A stretch of 64,000 bases of DNA from Roseiarcus sp963717215. GTDB lineage: Bacteria; Pseudomonadota; Alphaproteobacteria; Rhizobiales; Beijerinckiaceae. The notes below the pieces were generated by a model. The model searched no databases and was not told the DNA's origin. It saw only the letters and a program-made list of their open reading frames with translations. This document shows positions 43,834-52,596 of this stretch, one piece after another. The first letter of the stretch is position 1. Every line of letters begins with the position of its first letter. The stretch lies in assembly GCA_963717215.1 (NCBI GenBank), contig CAVQVS010000004.1:248001-312000 (forward strand), written 5' to 3'. Both the position numbers and the translations under genes were made by a program.

Positions 43834-44470
43834 CGGCGCCAACGCCCGCGAACTTCAAACCGGCGCTCGGCCGCGGCGCAAAGCGCTCAATCCGATCGTC
43901 AAGTTCGCGCTCGAACTTGGACCGCTGGCGTTGTTTTTCATCGCCTACGGCAGACTTGGCATCTTCGCCGCGACGGGCGTCCTCATGGCAAGTGTGCTGG
44001 TCACGCTTGGCGTCTCCTATGCGATGCTCAGGCGCATTCCGATCATGCCGCTCATAACCGCGGTGATCGTCCTCATCTTCGGCTCGCTGACCCTCGTCCT
44101 TCATGACGAGACGCTGATCAAGATCAAGCCAACCGCGTTGTACATCCTGTTCGGCGCGGCTTTGTTCGTAGGCCTCTGGCTCAAGAAGCCGCTCCTGAAA
44201 ATCCTGTTCGACGGGGCGCTGCATGTGACCGACGAGGGATGGCGCAAGCTCACCTGGCGCTGGGCGTTCTTCTTCTTAGCCCTCGCCGTCTTGAACGAGA
44301 TCGTCTGGCGCGGAACCGCTCATTATCTGCCTGCCGCCGAGGCGACCGACGTCTGGGTCAAGTTCAAGACCTTCGGCTTCCTGCCGCTGACGCTCCTGTT
44401 CGCGCTCGCTCAGGCGCCGCTGATGATGAAATACGAGAGCAAGGATGAGAGTTCGAGCGACGAACTCTAG
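43830..44470 (+). pseudogene. YciB/IspZ inner-membrane septation protein, frameshift near the 5' end
   Basis: The membrane part is clear: ALNPIVKFALELGPLALFFIAYG, VLVTLGVSYAMLRRIPIMPL, a WRKLTWRWAFFFLALAVLNEIVW helix and FGFLPLTLLFALAQAPLM, the YciB/IspZ (septation protein A) pattern. The ATG at 43830, coupled to the ftsY stop, is in another frame; the change near 43880 fits one missing or two extra bases (GGCCGCGGCGCAAA). In the frame of the conserved part no start codon lies nearby. The restored protein has about 213 residues. Confidence 0.8.
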
Positions 44471-44656
44471 GCACCGTCCCACAACCGCAGCGAGAAGTCC
44501 ACGACAGGAAAAGCAAATTCGCGAAAGACAGTAAAAGGACGCTCGGCTCGCGTCTCAGTTGTGCGCACGCCTCTCAACGCCTGCTTTCTCTCGCGTGTCG
44601 GATCTCGAGCCTCGTCCGGTTATGGGAAGCGCCCACCGCAAAATCCGTGATTGGCC

Positions 44657-44730
44657 TGGAGCGGGTGAAGGGAATCGAACCCTCGTATTCAGCTTGGAAG
44701 GCTGCTGCTCTACCATTGAGCTACACCCGC
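44657..44730 (-). tRNA. tRNA-Gly (TCC anticodon)
   Basis: The minus strand forms a cloverleaf. The acceptor pairs GCGGGTG with CACCCGC; D arm GCTC-AATGGTA-GAGC; the anticodon loop CTTCCAA gives anticodon TCC; the T arm holds GGTTCGATTCC. CCA is encoded after the discriminator T (44659-44657). Confidence 0.94.
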
Positions 44731-44954
44731 GCCGGGAGCCGCTCCACGGGTTAGCGAACACGGGGGGCGGTTGAGCGCGCCGTTTCTCGCAATCCGGGCG
44801 GGGGAAGTCAATTCGTGGGCCGCCCTGGCCTTGGCTCTCGGTCCTTTTCCGGGGCGCCGTAAGCTCGCCCTTGCTGAGAGCTAGGGAAAAATGCGAATAT
44901 GATGGCCAATTGGCGCGGCTCGCGCCCCCTTCCCCACTCCATAGGCGCGATCCC

Positions 44955-46796
44955 ATGCCTCCGTATCGCTCACGCACTTCGACCCACGGCCGCAACATGG
45001 CCGGCGCCCGCGGCCTCTGGCGCGCGACCGGCATGAAGGACGGCGATTTCGGCAAGCCGATCATCGCCATCGCCAATTCCTTCACCCAGTTCGTGCCCGG
45101 CCACGTGCATCTCAAGGACCTTGGCCAATTGGTCGCGCGCGAGGTCGAGGCGGCGGGCGGCGTCGCCAAGGAATTCGACACCATCGCCGTCGATGACGGC
45201 ATCGCCATGGGCCACGACGGCATGCTCTATTCGCTGCCTTCGCGCGAGCTCATCGCCGACAGCGTCGAATATATGGCCAACGCCCATTGCGCCGACGCGC
45301 TGGTGTGCATTTCGAACTGCGACAAGATCACGCCCGGCATGCTGATGGCGGCGATGCGCCTCAACATCCCCGCGGTGTTCGTCTCCGGCGGCCCGATGGA
45401 AGCCGGCAAGGTCAAGCTCTCGACTGGCACGCGCAGCATCGACCTCATCGACGCGATGGTCGCCGCGGCCGATTCCAAAGTCTCCGACGCCGACGTCGCG
45501 GTGATCGAGCGCTCCGCTTGCCCGACCTGCGGCTCGTGCTCGGGCATGTTCACCGCCAATTCGATGAACTGCCTCACCGAGGCGCTCGGACTGTCCCTGC
45601 CCGGCAACGGCACGGTGGTGGCGACTCACGCCGACCGGCGGCGCCTGTTCGTCGAGGCCGGCCATCTCGTCGTCGATCTTGCGCGCCGCTGGTACGAAGA
45701 TGACGACGAAGGCGCGCTGCCGCGCGGGATCGCTAACTTCAAGGCGTTCGAAAACGCCATGTCGCTCGACATCGCCATGGGCGGTTCGACCAACACCGTC
45801 CTGCATCTGCTGGCCGCCGCGCACGAGGGCGAGATCGACTTCACCATGGCCGATATCGACCGGCTGTCGCGCCGCGTGCCGTGTCTGTGCAAGGTCGCCC
45901 CGTCTGTGGCCGACGTGCATGTCGAGGACGTCCATCGCGCCGGCGGGGTGATGGGCATTCTGGGCGAACTCGACCGCGCGGGTCTCCTCAATCGCGACGT
46001 CCGGATGGTGCACGCCGAGTCGCTCGAACATGCGCTGTCGCGCAACGACATCATGCGGGCGACCGGCAATGCGACGCGCGAATTCTTCATGGCCGGTCCC
46101 GGCGGCGTGCCGACCCAGGTCGCGTTCAGCCAGTCCGCGCGTTATCCCTCGCTCGATGAGGATCGCCAGAAGGGCGTCATCCGCGATTCCGAGCACGCCT
46201 TCTCCAAGGATGGCGGTCTCGCCGTGCTGTACGGCAACATTGCGCTCGACGGCTGCATCGTGAAGACGGCGGGGGTCGACGCCGGCAGTCTCAAATTCAA
46301 GGGCCCGGCGCGCATCTTCGAAAGCCAGGACGATGCGGTGCAGGGGATCCTGGGCGGCAAGGTCGCGGCGGGTGATGTCGTTGTCATCCGCTACGAGGGG
46401 CCGCGCGGGGGGCCGGGCATGCAGGAGATGCTCTATCCGACCAGCTATCTGAAATCGCGCGGCCTCGGCAAGGCTTGCGCCCTCGTGACCGACGGGCGCT
46501 TCTCGGGCGGAACGTCAGGCCTCTCGATCGGCCACGTGTCGCCGGAAGCCGCCGAGGGCGGAGCGATCGGACTCGTCGAAGAAGGCGACATGATCGCCAT
46601 CGACATTCCCGCCCGCACAATCGAAGTCCTCGTGGACGAGGCCGAGTTCGCCCATCGCCGCGCGGCGATGGAAGCGAAGGGCGCGAACGCCTGGAAGCCG
46701 GCCCACCCACGCAAGCGGGCGGTGTCGACAGCCTTGCGCGCCTACGCGGCCTTCGCGACCAGCGCGGCGCGCGGCGCGGTTCGGGAAGTTCCGTAA
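44955..46796 (+). CDS. ilvD: Dihydroxy-acid dehydratase
   Basis: IlvD is the [Fe-S] enzyme of the third common step of valine, leucine and isoleucine synthesis. Cys-bearing motifs are ISNCDKITPGM and SACPTCGSCSGMFTANSMNCL; the substrate loop is IAMGGSTNTVLHLL; the C-terminal DGRFSGGTSGLSIGHVSPEAA fits IlvD and not sugar-acid dehydratases. ATG at 44955 gives MPPYRSRTSTHGRNMAGARGLW, the family N-terminus, and 613 residues. It directly precedes a histidine kinase gene, with 11 bases between. Confidence 0.95.
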   Translation: MPPYRSRTSTHGRNMAGARGLWRATGMKDGDFGKPIIAIANSFTQFVPGHVHLKDLGQLVAREVEAAGGVAKEFDTIAVDDGIAMGHDGMLYSLPSRELIADSVEYMANAHCADALVCISNCDKITPGMLMAAMRLNIPAVFVSGGPMEAGKVKLSTGTRSIDLIDAMVAAADSKVSDADVAVIERSACPTCGSCSGMFTANSMNCLTEALGLSLPGNGTVVATHADRRRLFVEAGHLVVDLARRWYEDDDEGALPRGIANFKAFENAMSLDIAMGGSTNTVLHLLAAAHEGEIDFTMADIDRLSRRVPCLCKVAPSVADVHVEDVHRAGGVMGILGELDRAGLLNRDVRMVHAESLEHALSRNDIMRATGNATREFFMAGPGGVPTQVAFSQSARYPSLDEDRQKGVIRDSEHAFSKDGGLAVLYGNIALDGCIVKTAGVDAGSLKFKGPARIFESQDDAVQGILGGKVAAGDVVVIRYEGPRGGPGMQEMLYPTSYLKSRGLGKACALVTDGRFSGGTSGLSIGHVSPEAAEGGAIGLVEEGDMIAIDIPARTIEVLVDEAEFAHRRAAMEAKGANAWKPAHPRKRAVSTALRAYAAFATSAARGAVREVP

Positions 46797-46807
46797 AAGA
46801 CTCTTCA

Positions 46808-48181
46808 ATGTTCAAGGCGCTGAGCGCACGTTCAATCGCTTCGCGCCTTTTTCTCTCTGCGGCGTTCTGGAGCATCCTGATCCTTGCGCTCGCCGGGCTT
46901 GGCTTGAGCGCGCTCAACAAGCAATGGAGCGAGGCCAATTTCGACGACCAGCTCGGCGTCTATCTCAAAGCGCTGGTCGCCAATATCGCGGTCCCCGCTG
47001 AAGAGGGGAAGGCGGCGCCTCCCGCGGCGATCGCGCCGCAATTCGAGCTCGCATTTTCGGGCTGGTATTGGCAGATCACCCGCACCGACGTGAACCCGCC
47101 GGAAATCCGCGCCTCGAAGTCGCTGTTCGCCACCCAATTGCCTCAACTGGTCGCGGTGGGCAACGATCACGGCGCCATTCTCAGCGGCTATGCGGTCGGT
47201 CCGGGCGGCCATCAACTGAGGATGATCCAGCGCGAGATCGACGCCGGTGAAGACGGACGATTCCTGGTCCAGGTCGCCGCCAACGCCGATGTGATCCAGG
47301 CCCAGGAGCGGAGCTTCGAAACGGCCCTCGCGGCGACATTTCTGGCCCTGGCGACGGCGCTGATCGGCTCGACGGCGCTTGCGGTTCGGTTCGGCCTGCG
47401 TCCCCTCCGAGTTCTGCGCGAAGGGGTGGCGGCCATTCGCCGCGGAGAGGCCGAGCATATCGCAGGCGAATTCCCGCAGGACGTCGCGCCGCTGGCGACG
47501 GAAGTCAACCAACTGATCGACGCCAACCGCGAGATCGTCGAGCGCGCGCGGACGCAAGTCGGCAATCTCGCCCATGCGCTCAAGACCCCGCTCAGCGTCT
47601 TGATGAACGAAGCGGATTCCATGAGCCCCGCCTTGCCGGAAAAGGTGCGCGAGCAGACCGAGATCATGCGCCGGCAGGTGACCTTCTATCTCGACCGCGC
47701 CCGCGCCGCCGCGCGCGCGCGAACTTTTGGCGTGGCGACGGAAGTGAAGCCGGTCGTCGAGGGGCTCGTCCGCACCTTTGAAAAGCTGCATGGCGACCAG
47801 GTCCTGACTTTTGACGTCACCTTGCAGCCCGGTCTGAAATTTCGCGGCGAGGCGCAGGACCTGACCGACCTCATCGGCAACCTCCTCGACAATGCGGGAA
47901 AGTGGGCGCGCGAACGGGTCTCGATTCGCACGGCGCGCGGCGCCGAAAGGGATTCGGATCCATTCCTCGTCGCCGAGATTGACGACGATGGGCCGGGCCT
48001 CGACAAGAATGCGCGCGCCGCGGCGGTCGAGCGGGGAAAGCGGCTTGACGAGTCGCGGCCCGGCTCCGGCCTTGGCCTGTCGATCGTCGTCGAACTGGCC
48101 TCGATCTACGGCGGCTCGCTCAAGCTCGACGAAAGCCCGCTCGGCGGCTTGCGCGCGATCTTGAAGCTTCCATGTGTGTGA
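46808..48181 (+). CDS. Sensor histidine kinase, FeuQ/PhoQ-like
   Basis: This is a 457-residue membrane kinase. There are two transmembrane helices (about 15-35 and 178-200) enclosing a periplasmic sensor of about 140 residues, then a HAMP segment. The His region is NLAHALKTPLSVLMNEAD (His near 255), and the ATPase domain has GNLLDNAGKWA, DDDGPGLD and GSGLGLSIVVELASIYGG. In Rhizobiales such a kinase (FeuQ) normally follows the response regulator FeuP and precedes the ccm genes. Here the lipoprotein and ccm genes are in place, but the regulator is replaced by ilvD. Confidence 0.85.
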   Translation: MFKALSARSIASRLFLSAAFWSILILALAGLGLSALNKQWSEANFDDQLGVYLKALVANIAVPAEEGKAAPPAAIAPQFELAFSGWYWQITRTDVNPPEIRASKSLFATQLPQLVAVGNDHGAILSGYAVGPGGHQLRMIQREIDAGEDGRFLVQVAANADVIQAQERSFETALAATFLALATALIGSTALAVRFGLRPLRVLREGVAAIRRGEAEHIAGEFPQDVAPLATEVNQLIDANREIVERARTQVGNLAHALKTPLSVLMNEADSMSPALPEKVREQTEIMRRQVTFYLDRARAAARARTFGVATEVKPVVEGLVRTFEKLHGDQVLTFDVTLQPGLKFRGEAQDLTDLIGNLLDNAGKWARERVSIRTARGAERDSDPFLVAEIDDDGPGLDKNARAAAVERGKRLDESRPGSGLGLSIVVELASIYGGSLKLDESPLGGLRAILKLPCV

Positions 48182-48245
48182 GCCGCGCCTTCGTGATTCC
48201 GCCTCTAGCGAACCTCAAATGACCGAGCCAGGGAGACTAAGACCG

Positions 48246-48695
48246 ATGCGGTTGAGCCTTTTCATGATTGCGATCGGGTCGATCGGGCTTGCTGGTTGTC
48301 AAAGCATGGGATCCAAAGACGCCCCGCCGATCACCGGCTCGACGACCCCAACCGGCGCTGCAGCGTCGACGGTCGCGGCCACGCCCGCCGGAATACCCGC
48401 CCCGGTGGTTCCAACCGGCTCGGCGCTCGGCGGCGTCCTCGGAGGGCCGCTCGGCGCGTCGTTGACGGATGACGACCGCCAGGCGGCGTGGCAGGCGCAG
48501 GTCGGCGCACTCGATTCGGGGCAAAAGCGCTCCTGGCGCGGGACTAAGGGGGTCTTCGGCTTTGTCGAGCCCGGCGCCGCGACCGGCGACGGCTGCCGCG
48601 CTTATTCGCAGACCCTCTATGTCGCCGGCCGGCCGAACCACGGCAAGGGCGTCGGCTGCAAACAGGCCGACGGAAGCTGGAAGATGACGAGCTGA
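48246..48695 (+). CDS. Outer-membrane lipoprotein of the 17-kDa surface antigen type
   Basis: This 149-residue protein has a lipobox, IGLAGC, at about residues 13-18, a Thr/Pro/Ala-rich spacer, a GG-rich LGGVLGGPLGASLTDDDRQAAWQ stretch and a C-terminal part (RAYSQTLYVAGRPNHGKGVGCKQADGSWKM) typical of RT0821/Lpp0805-like surface proteins. It is likely an envelope lipoprotein. Its position after the FeuQ-like kinase and before ccmI is conserved in many Rhizobiales. Confidence 0.78.
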   Translation: MRLSLFMIAIGSIGLAGCQSMGSKDAPPITGSTTPTGAAASTVAATPAGIPAPVVPTGSALGGVLGGPLGASLTDDDRQAAWQAQVGALDSGQKRSWRGTKGVFGFVEPGAATGDGCRAYSQTLYVAGRPNHGKGVGCKQADGSWKMTS

Positions 48696-49069
48696 GGTCC
48701 TGCGGAACTGGCGGTCGATCCTCGCGCCGGCCCATCGCTCAGGACCTGGCCGTCTCTTTCAAGGATCGGCGGACGCCATTCTCGAACAAGGACCAGGACA
48801 AATGGCCATACACCTGAAGCGTCGTCGCGACGCCAAAGCAGTGGCCGCCAGCAACGCCAAAGCGCGCGTGACGCTAGCGGCGCGGCCGTCGCCGTCGGCT
48901 ACAATTCCGCCAGCGAAATTGCGGATTTCGCTCTGAAGGGCGCCGATCGTCAAGCCTAAGTCACGGATTGCCGCGCTTCTTCCATTTTGACGAGACCTAA
49001 ACTTCGCTTTGCGATAACAGAGCCGGACTTATCCCCGCGGCCGCTTCACCGCCGCGCTGAGGCTTGTTG
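48696..49069. other. Intergenic region before ccmI
   Basis: 374 bases with no convincing gene. One 44-codon frame at 48802-48936 is basic and of low complexity, and is not called. No strong promoter or hairpin stands out; the part near 48990-49020 could hold a ccm promoter. Confidence 0.35.
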
Positions 49070-50161
49070 ATGGTGTGGTTCGTCCTGGCGGGAATGGCGG
49101 CTTGCGTGGTCCTGGCCGCGCTTTGGCCGTTGCTTCGCCCGCCGCGGAACGCGACAGCGGACCCTGCGGCGAACGAAGCGGCGTTCTATAAGGCGCAGCT
49201 CGAGGAAATCAGGCGCGATGTCGAGCGCGGGCTCCTGCCGCAGGGGGAGGCGGAGAGCGCCCGCGCCGAGGCTGCGCGCCGGCTCATCGCCTCGGCCTCC
49301 GCGCCCGCGCAAGCGCCCCCGCCGGCGCGGCGCGCGCGTTTCGCCGCGGCTGTGCTGATCGCCGTCGGCCTGCCGGCGATCGCCTTTTCCCTTTACGGGC
49401 TCCTCGGCCAACCCATGCTGCCGGACGAGCCCTTGGCGAGCCGCAAGGCCGCGCCGCAGACGGATGGCGGGATCGAGGCGGCGGTGGCGGCGGTCGAAGC
49501 GCGGCTCACCGCCAAGCCCGACGACGGCAAGGGGTGGGCGGTGATCGCGCCGGTTTACATGCGCCTCGAGCGGTATCCCGACGCGGCCCATGCTTACGCC
49601 GAGGCGCTGCGCATTCTCGGCGAAGACCCCTTGCGGCGCGCCGCTTACGGCGAGGCCCTGGTCGCCGCCGCGGGCGGCGTGGTCACCGACGAAGCTCGTC
49701 AGGCGTTCGACCGGGCGCTCGCCGAAAAGCCCGGCCAGCCGCAGGCGCGCTACTATGTCGCGCTCGCCGCCGAGCAGGACGGCAAGAAGGCCGACGCAAT
49801 CCGCGACTACGAATCTCTGGCCGCCGATTCGCCGCCCGACGCGCCCTGGCTAGGCATGGTGAACGCGCGGCTCGCGGCGCTCAAGGGGGAGCCGGCCCCC
49901 GCGACGGACGAAGCCGCCATTCCCGAGGCGCAGCGGCCGATGATCGAGGGCATGGTGTCGAAACTCGCCACACGGCTCGCCAGCACGGGCGGGGGCGTCG
50001 ACGAATGGGCGCGCCTTATTCGCGCCTATACGGTGCTGCATGAGGCTGACAAGGCCAAGGCGGCGCTGGTCGATGCGCATAAGGCGCTGGCGTCGGACGC
50101 CGGCGCGGTCGCGAGCCTCGACGCGCTGGCGCGCAACCTCGGGCTCGGAGACGCCAATTGA
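49070..50161 (+). CDS. ccmI: Cytochrome c maturation protein CcmI (CycH)
   Basis: This 363-residue bitopic membrane protein holds apocytochrome c for haem ligation. There is an N-terminal helix, a cytoplasmic loop with YKAQLEEIRRDVERGLLPQGEAESARAEAARRL, a second helix near 90-110 and a periplasmic TPR-like domain (WAVIAPVYMRLERYPDAAHAYAEALRILG). ATG 49070 is chosen over TTG 49064 for spacing to GAGG. It heads ccmI-E-F-H. Confidence 0.9.
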   Translation: MVWFVLAGMAACVVLAALWPLLRPPRNATADPAANEAAFYKAQLEEIRRDVERGLLPQGEAESARAEAARRLIASASAPAQAPPPARRARFAAAVLIAVGLPAIAFSLYGLLGQPMLPDEPLASRKAAPQTDGGIEAAVAAVEARLTAKPDDGKGWAVIAPVYMRLERYPDAAHAYAEALRILGEDPLRRAAYGEALVAAAGGVVTDEARQAFDRALAEKPGQPQARYYVALAAEQDGKKADAIRDYESLAADSPPDAPWLGMVNARLAALKGEPAPATDEAAIPEAQRPMIEGMVSKLATRLASTGGGVDEWARLIRAYTVLHEADKAKAALVDAHKALASDAGAVASLDALARNLGLGDAN

Positions 50162-50610
50162 CCCGCCGCGGCCGCCGCCTGTCGCTGATCGCCGCAGCCC
50201 TCGCCGTCGTCGGCGCGGCGGCTGGGCTTGCGCTCTATGCGCTGAGCGACAGCATCGTGTTCTTCTACAGCCCGTCCGAAGTCGCCCAGAAAGCCCTCAC
50301 GCCGGGCGCGCGGATGCGCATCGGCGGCATGGTGAAGACGGGCTCGGTCGTGAAGTCCGCCGACCAGAACGTCGCCTTCGTCCTCACCGACGGCGCGCAT
50401 GATCTCAAAGTGGCCTATCAGGGTCTCTTGCCGGACCTGTTCCGCGAGGGTCAGGGCGTGGTCGCCGAAGGCGTGCTGGCCGCGCCCGGTCAGATCCGCG
50501 CCGATACGATCCTTGCCAAGCACGACGAGCGCTATATGCCCCGCGAGGTCGTCGACGCGCTCAAGAAACAGGGGCGTTGGCAGGAAGGAACAACGGCAGC
50601 CTCGCAATGA
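50158..50610 (+). CDS. ccmE: Haem chaperone CcmE (CycJ)
   Basis: This 150-residue membrane-anchored chaperone covalently carries haem b in the periplasm. The N-terminal helix (about 8-28) is followed by an OB fold; haem attaches to the His in LAKHDERYMP (H122), with Tyr126 nearby. The TTG start at 50158 overlaps the ccmI stop, and the stop overlaps ccmF (ATGA), so translation is coupled. Confidence 0.94.
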   Translation: MTRRGRRLSLIAAALAVVGAAAGLALYALSDSIVFFYSPSEVAQKALTPGARMRIGGMVKTGSVVKSADQNVAFVLTDGAHDLKVAYQGLLPDLFREGQGVVAEGVLAAPGQIRADTILAKHDERYMPREVVDALKKQGRWQEGTTAASQ

Positions 50611-52592
50611 TCGTAGAAATCGGCCATTTCGCCCTAGTGCTTGCGCTCGCCGCCGCGGTCGCCCAGACGGTCGTACCGTTCTGGGGCGCTCGCGTGGGCG
50701 ACATCGGACTGATGACGGTCGGGCGCAACGCGGCGCTGATCCAGCTCGCGCTGATCGCGCTTGCTTTCGCGGCGCTTGTCAACGCGCACCTGACCTCTGA
50801 TTTTTCCGTTCTCAACGTCGCCGAGAACTCGAACGTGGCGATGCCCGCGATCTACAAGATCTCGGGCGTCTGGGGGAACCACGAAGGCTCGATGCTGTTG
50901 TGGGTCTTCATTCTGGCGATCTTCGGCGCGCTCGTCGCTTTGTTCGGCCGCGCGCTGCCGGCAAAACTTCGCGCCGACGCGCTCGCCGTTCAGGGCCTGA
51001 TCAGCGTCGCCTTCCTTGCCTTCATTCTCCTGACCTCGAACCCGTTCGAGCGCCTCGCGCCCGCGCCCTTCGAGGGGCGCGACCTCAATCCAATTTTGCA
51101 GGACCCCGGGCTCGCGATCCATCCCCCGCTCCTCTATCTCGGCTATGTCGGCTTCTCGATCGTCTATTCGTTCGCCGCCGCGGCGCTGATCGAGGGCCGC
51201 ATCGACGCGGCTTGGGCGCGCTTCGTCAGGCCCTTTACGCTCGTCGCCTGGAGCTTTCTCACGCTTGGCATCGCCGCCGGCTCGTTCTGGGCCTATTACA
51301 CGCTCGGCTGGGGCGGCTTCTGGTTCTGGGATCCGGTCGAGAACGCTTCGCTCATGCCGTGGCTCGCCGGCACGGCCTTCGTCCATTCGGTCGCAGTGAT
51401 GGAGAAGCGCGACGCGCTTAAAGTCTGGACGATCTTTCTCGCCATCCTCGCCTTTTCCTTTTCGCTGCTCGGCACCTTCCTCGTGCGCTCGGGCGTGCTC
51501 ACGTCCGTGCACGCCTTCGCCAACGATCCGCGTCGCGGCGTTTTCATCCTCGCGATCCTGGCGATGTTCATCTGTGGTTCGTTTGTCCTCTTCGCCTGGC
51601 GCGCGCCGACGCTCAAGCAGGGCGGATTGTTCGCGCCCGTCTCGCGCGAGGGGGCGCTCGTCGTCAACAATCTGCTTCTGACGACGGCCTGCGCGACCGT
51701 GCTGTTCGGCACCCTCTACCCGCTCGCGCTCGAGCAATTGACGGGAGAAAAGATCACCGTCGGCGCGCCCTTCTTCAATCTCACCTGCGGCGTGCTGTTG
51801 CTCACCGCCTGCTTCGCCGCGCCGTTCGGCTTCTCGCTTGCGTGGAAGCGCGGCGACCTTTTGGGCGTGGTGCAGCGGCTTGGCTTCGCCATCATCGTCG
51901 GCGCCGTGACGGCGATCGTTGGCGCCGCCTGGCTCAGCGGCGCTCCTATTTTTGCGCCGCTCGCCATGGGGCTTGCGATCTTCGTCATCATCGGCACGCT
52001 GATCGAAGTCGTCATGCGCGCATGGCGCCCAGGGCTGAGCGCAGGCGTGGCGCTGAAGCGCACGTTCGGCCTTCCTCTGTCGTTCTTCGGCGGGGCGCTC
52101 GCGCATCTCGGCTTGGGCGTGACGCTGCTGGGGCTTTCCGGCCTCGGCTTCGGGGCCGAGACGATCGCCACTCTCCACAAGGGTGTCCCCGCGATGGTCG
52201 GCCCCTATTCGGTCAGTCTCAATTCGGTCGGCGAACGGGTCGGGCCGAACTTCAAGGAAACGCTCGCGTCGGTGACCGTGCGCGACGGCGGCGTCGTGGT
52301 CGCCGAGCTTGAACCGGCGCGCCGCCAATTCGCCGCCCGCGAGATGAGCACGACCCAGGCGGGCCTGGCGACGCTCCATTTCGGCCAGGTCTACATCTCG
52401 ATCGCGGACCCCGCGCCTGACGGCGCCGTGCCCGCGCGGCTCTACTGGAAGCCGCTGGTGACACTGATCTGGCTGGGCGCCGCCGCGATGGCGCTCGGCG
52501 GCGTGCTGTCGCTGACCGACCGGCGCCTCCGCTTTGGCGCGGCCGTGCGGGCGAAGGCCGGTGGGCGCGCGCTGGCGCAGCCGGCGCAATAG
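50607..52592 (+). CDS. ccmF: Haem lyase subunit CcmF (CycK)
   Basis: This 661-residue polytopic protein is the core of the cytochrome c haem lyase. It has many transmembrane helices, the WWD-type motif (WGGFWFWDPVENASLMPWLAGTA), and the conserved NHEGSMLLWVFIL and GLAIHPPLLYLGYVG segments with haem-linked His residues. ATG 50607 overlaps the ccmE stop. It is followed by ccmH four bases later. Confidence 0.95.
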   Translation: MIVEIGHFALVLALAAAVAQTVVPFWGARVGDIGLMTVGRNAALIQLALIALAFAALVNAHLTSDFSVLNVAENSNVAMPAIYKISGVWGNHEGSMLLWVFILAIFGALVALFGRALPAKLRADALAVQGLISVAFLAFILLTSNPFERLAPAPFEGRDLNPILQDPGLAIHPPLLYLGYVGFSIVYSFAAAALIEGRIDAAWARFVRPFTLVAWSFLTLGIAAGSFWAYYTLGWGGFWFWDPVENASLMPWLAGTAFVHSVAVMEKRDALKVWTIFLAILAFSFSLLGTFLVRSGVLTSVHAFANDPRRGVFILAILAMFICGSFVLFAWRAPTLKQGGLFAPVSREGALVVNNLLLTTACATVLFGTLYPLALEQLTGEKITVGAPFFNLTCGVLLLTACFAAPFGFSLAWKRGDLLGVVQRLGFAIIVGAVTAIVGAAWLSGAPIFAPLAMGLAIFVIIGTLIEVVMRAWRPGLSAGVALKRTFGLPLSFFGGALAHLGLGVTLLGLSGLGFGAETIATLHKGVPAMVGPYSVSLNSVGERVGPNFKETLASVTVRDGGVVVAELEPARRQFAAREMSTTQAGLATLHFGQVYISIADPAPDGAVPARLYWKPLVTLIWLGAAAMALGGVLSLTDRRLRFGAAVRAKAGGRALAQPAQ

Positions 52593-52596
52593 ACCG

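Noticed and set aside
48802..48936. 44-codon frame before ccmI
   Set aside because: Low-complexity, basic and Ala-rich, no recognisable pattern, no ribosome site of note.
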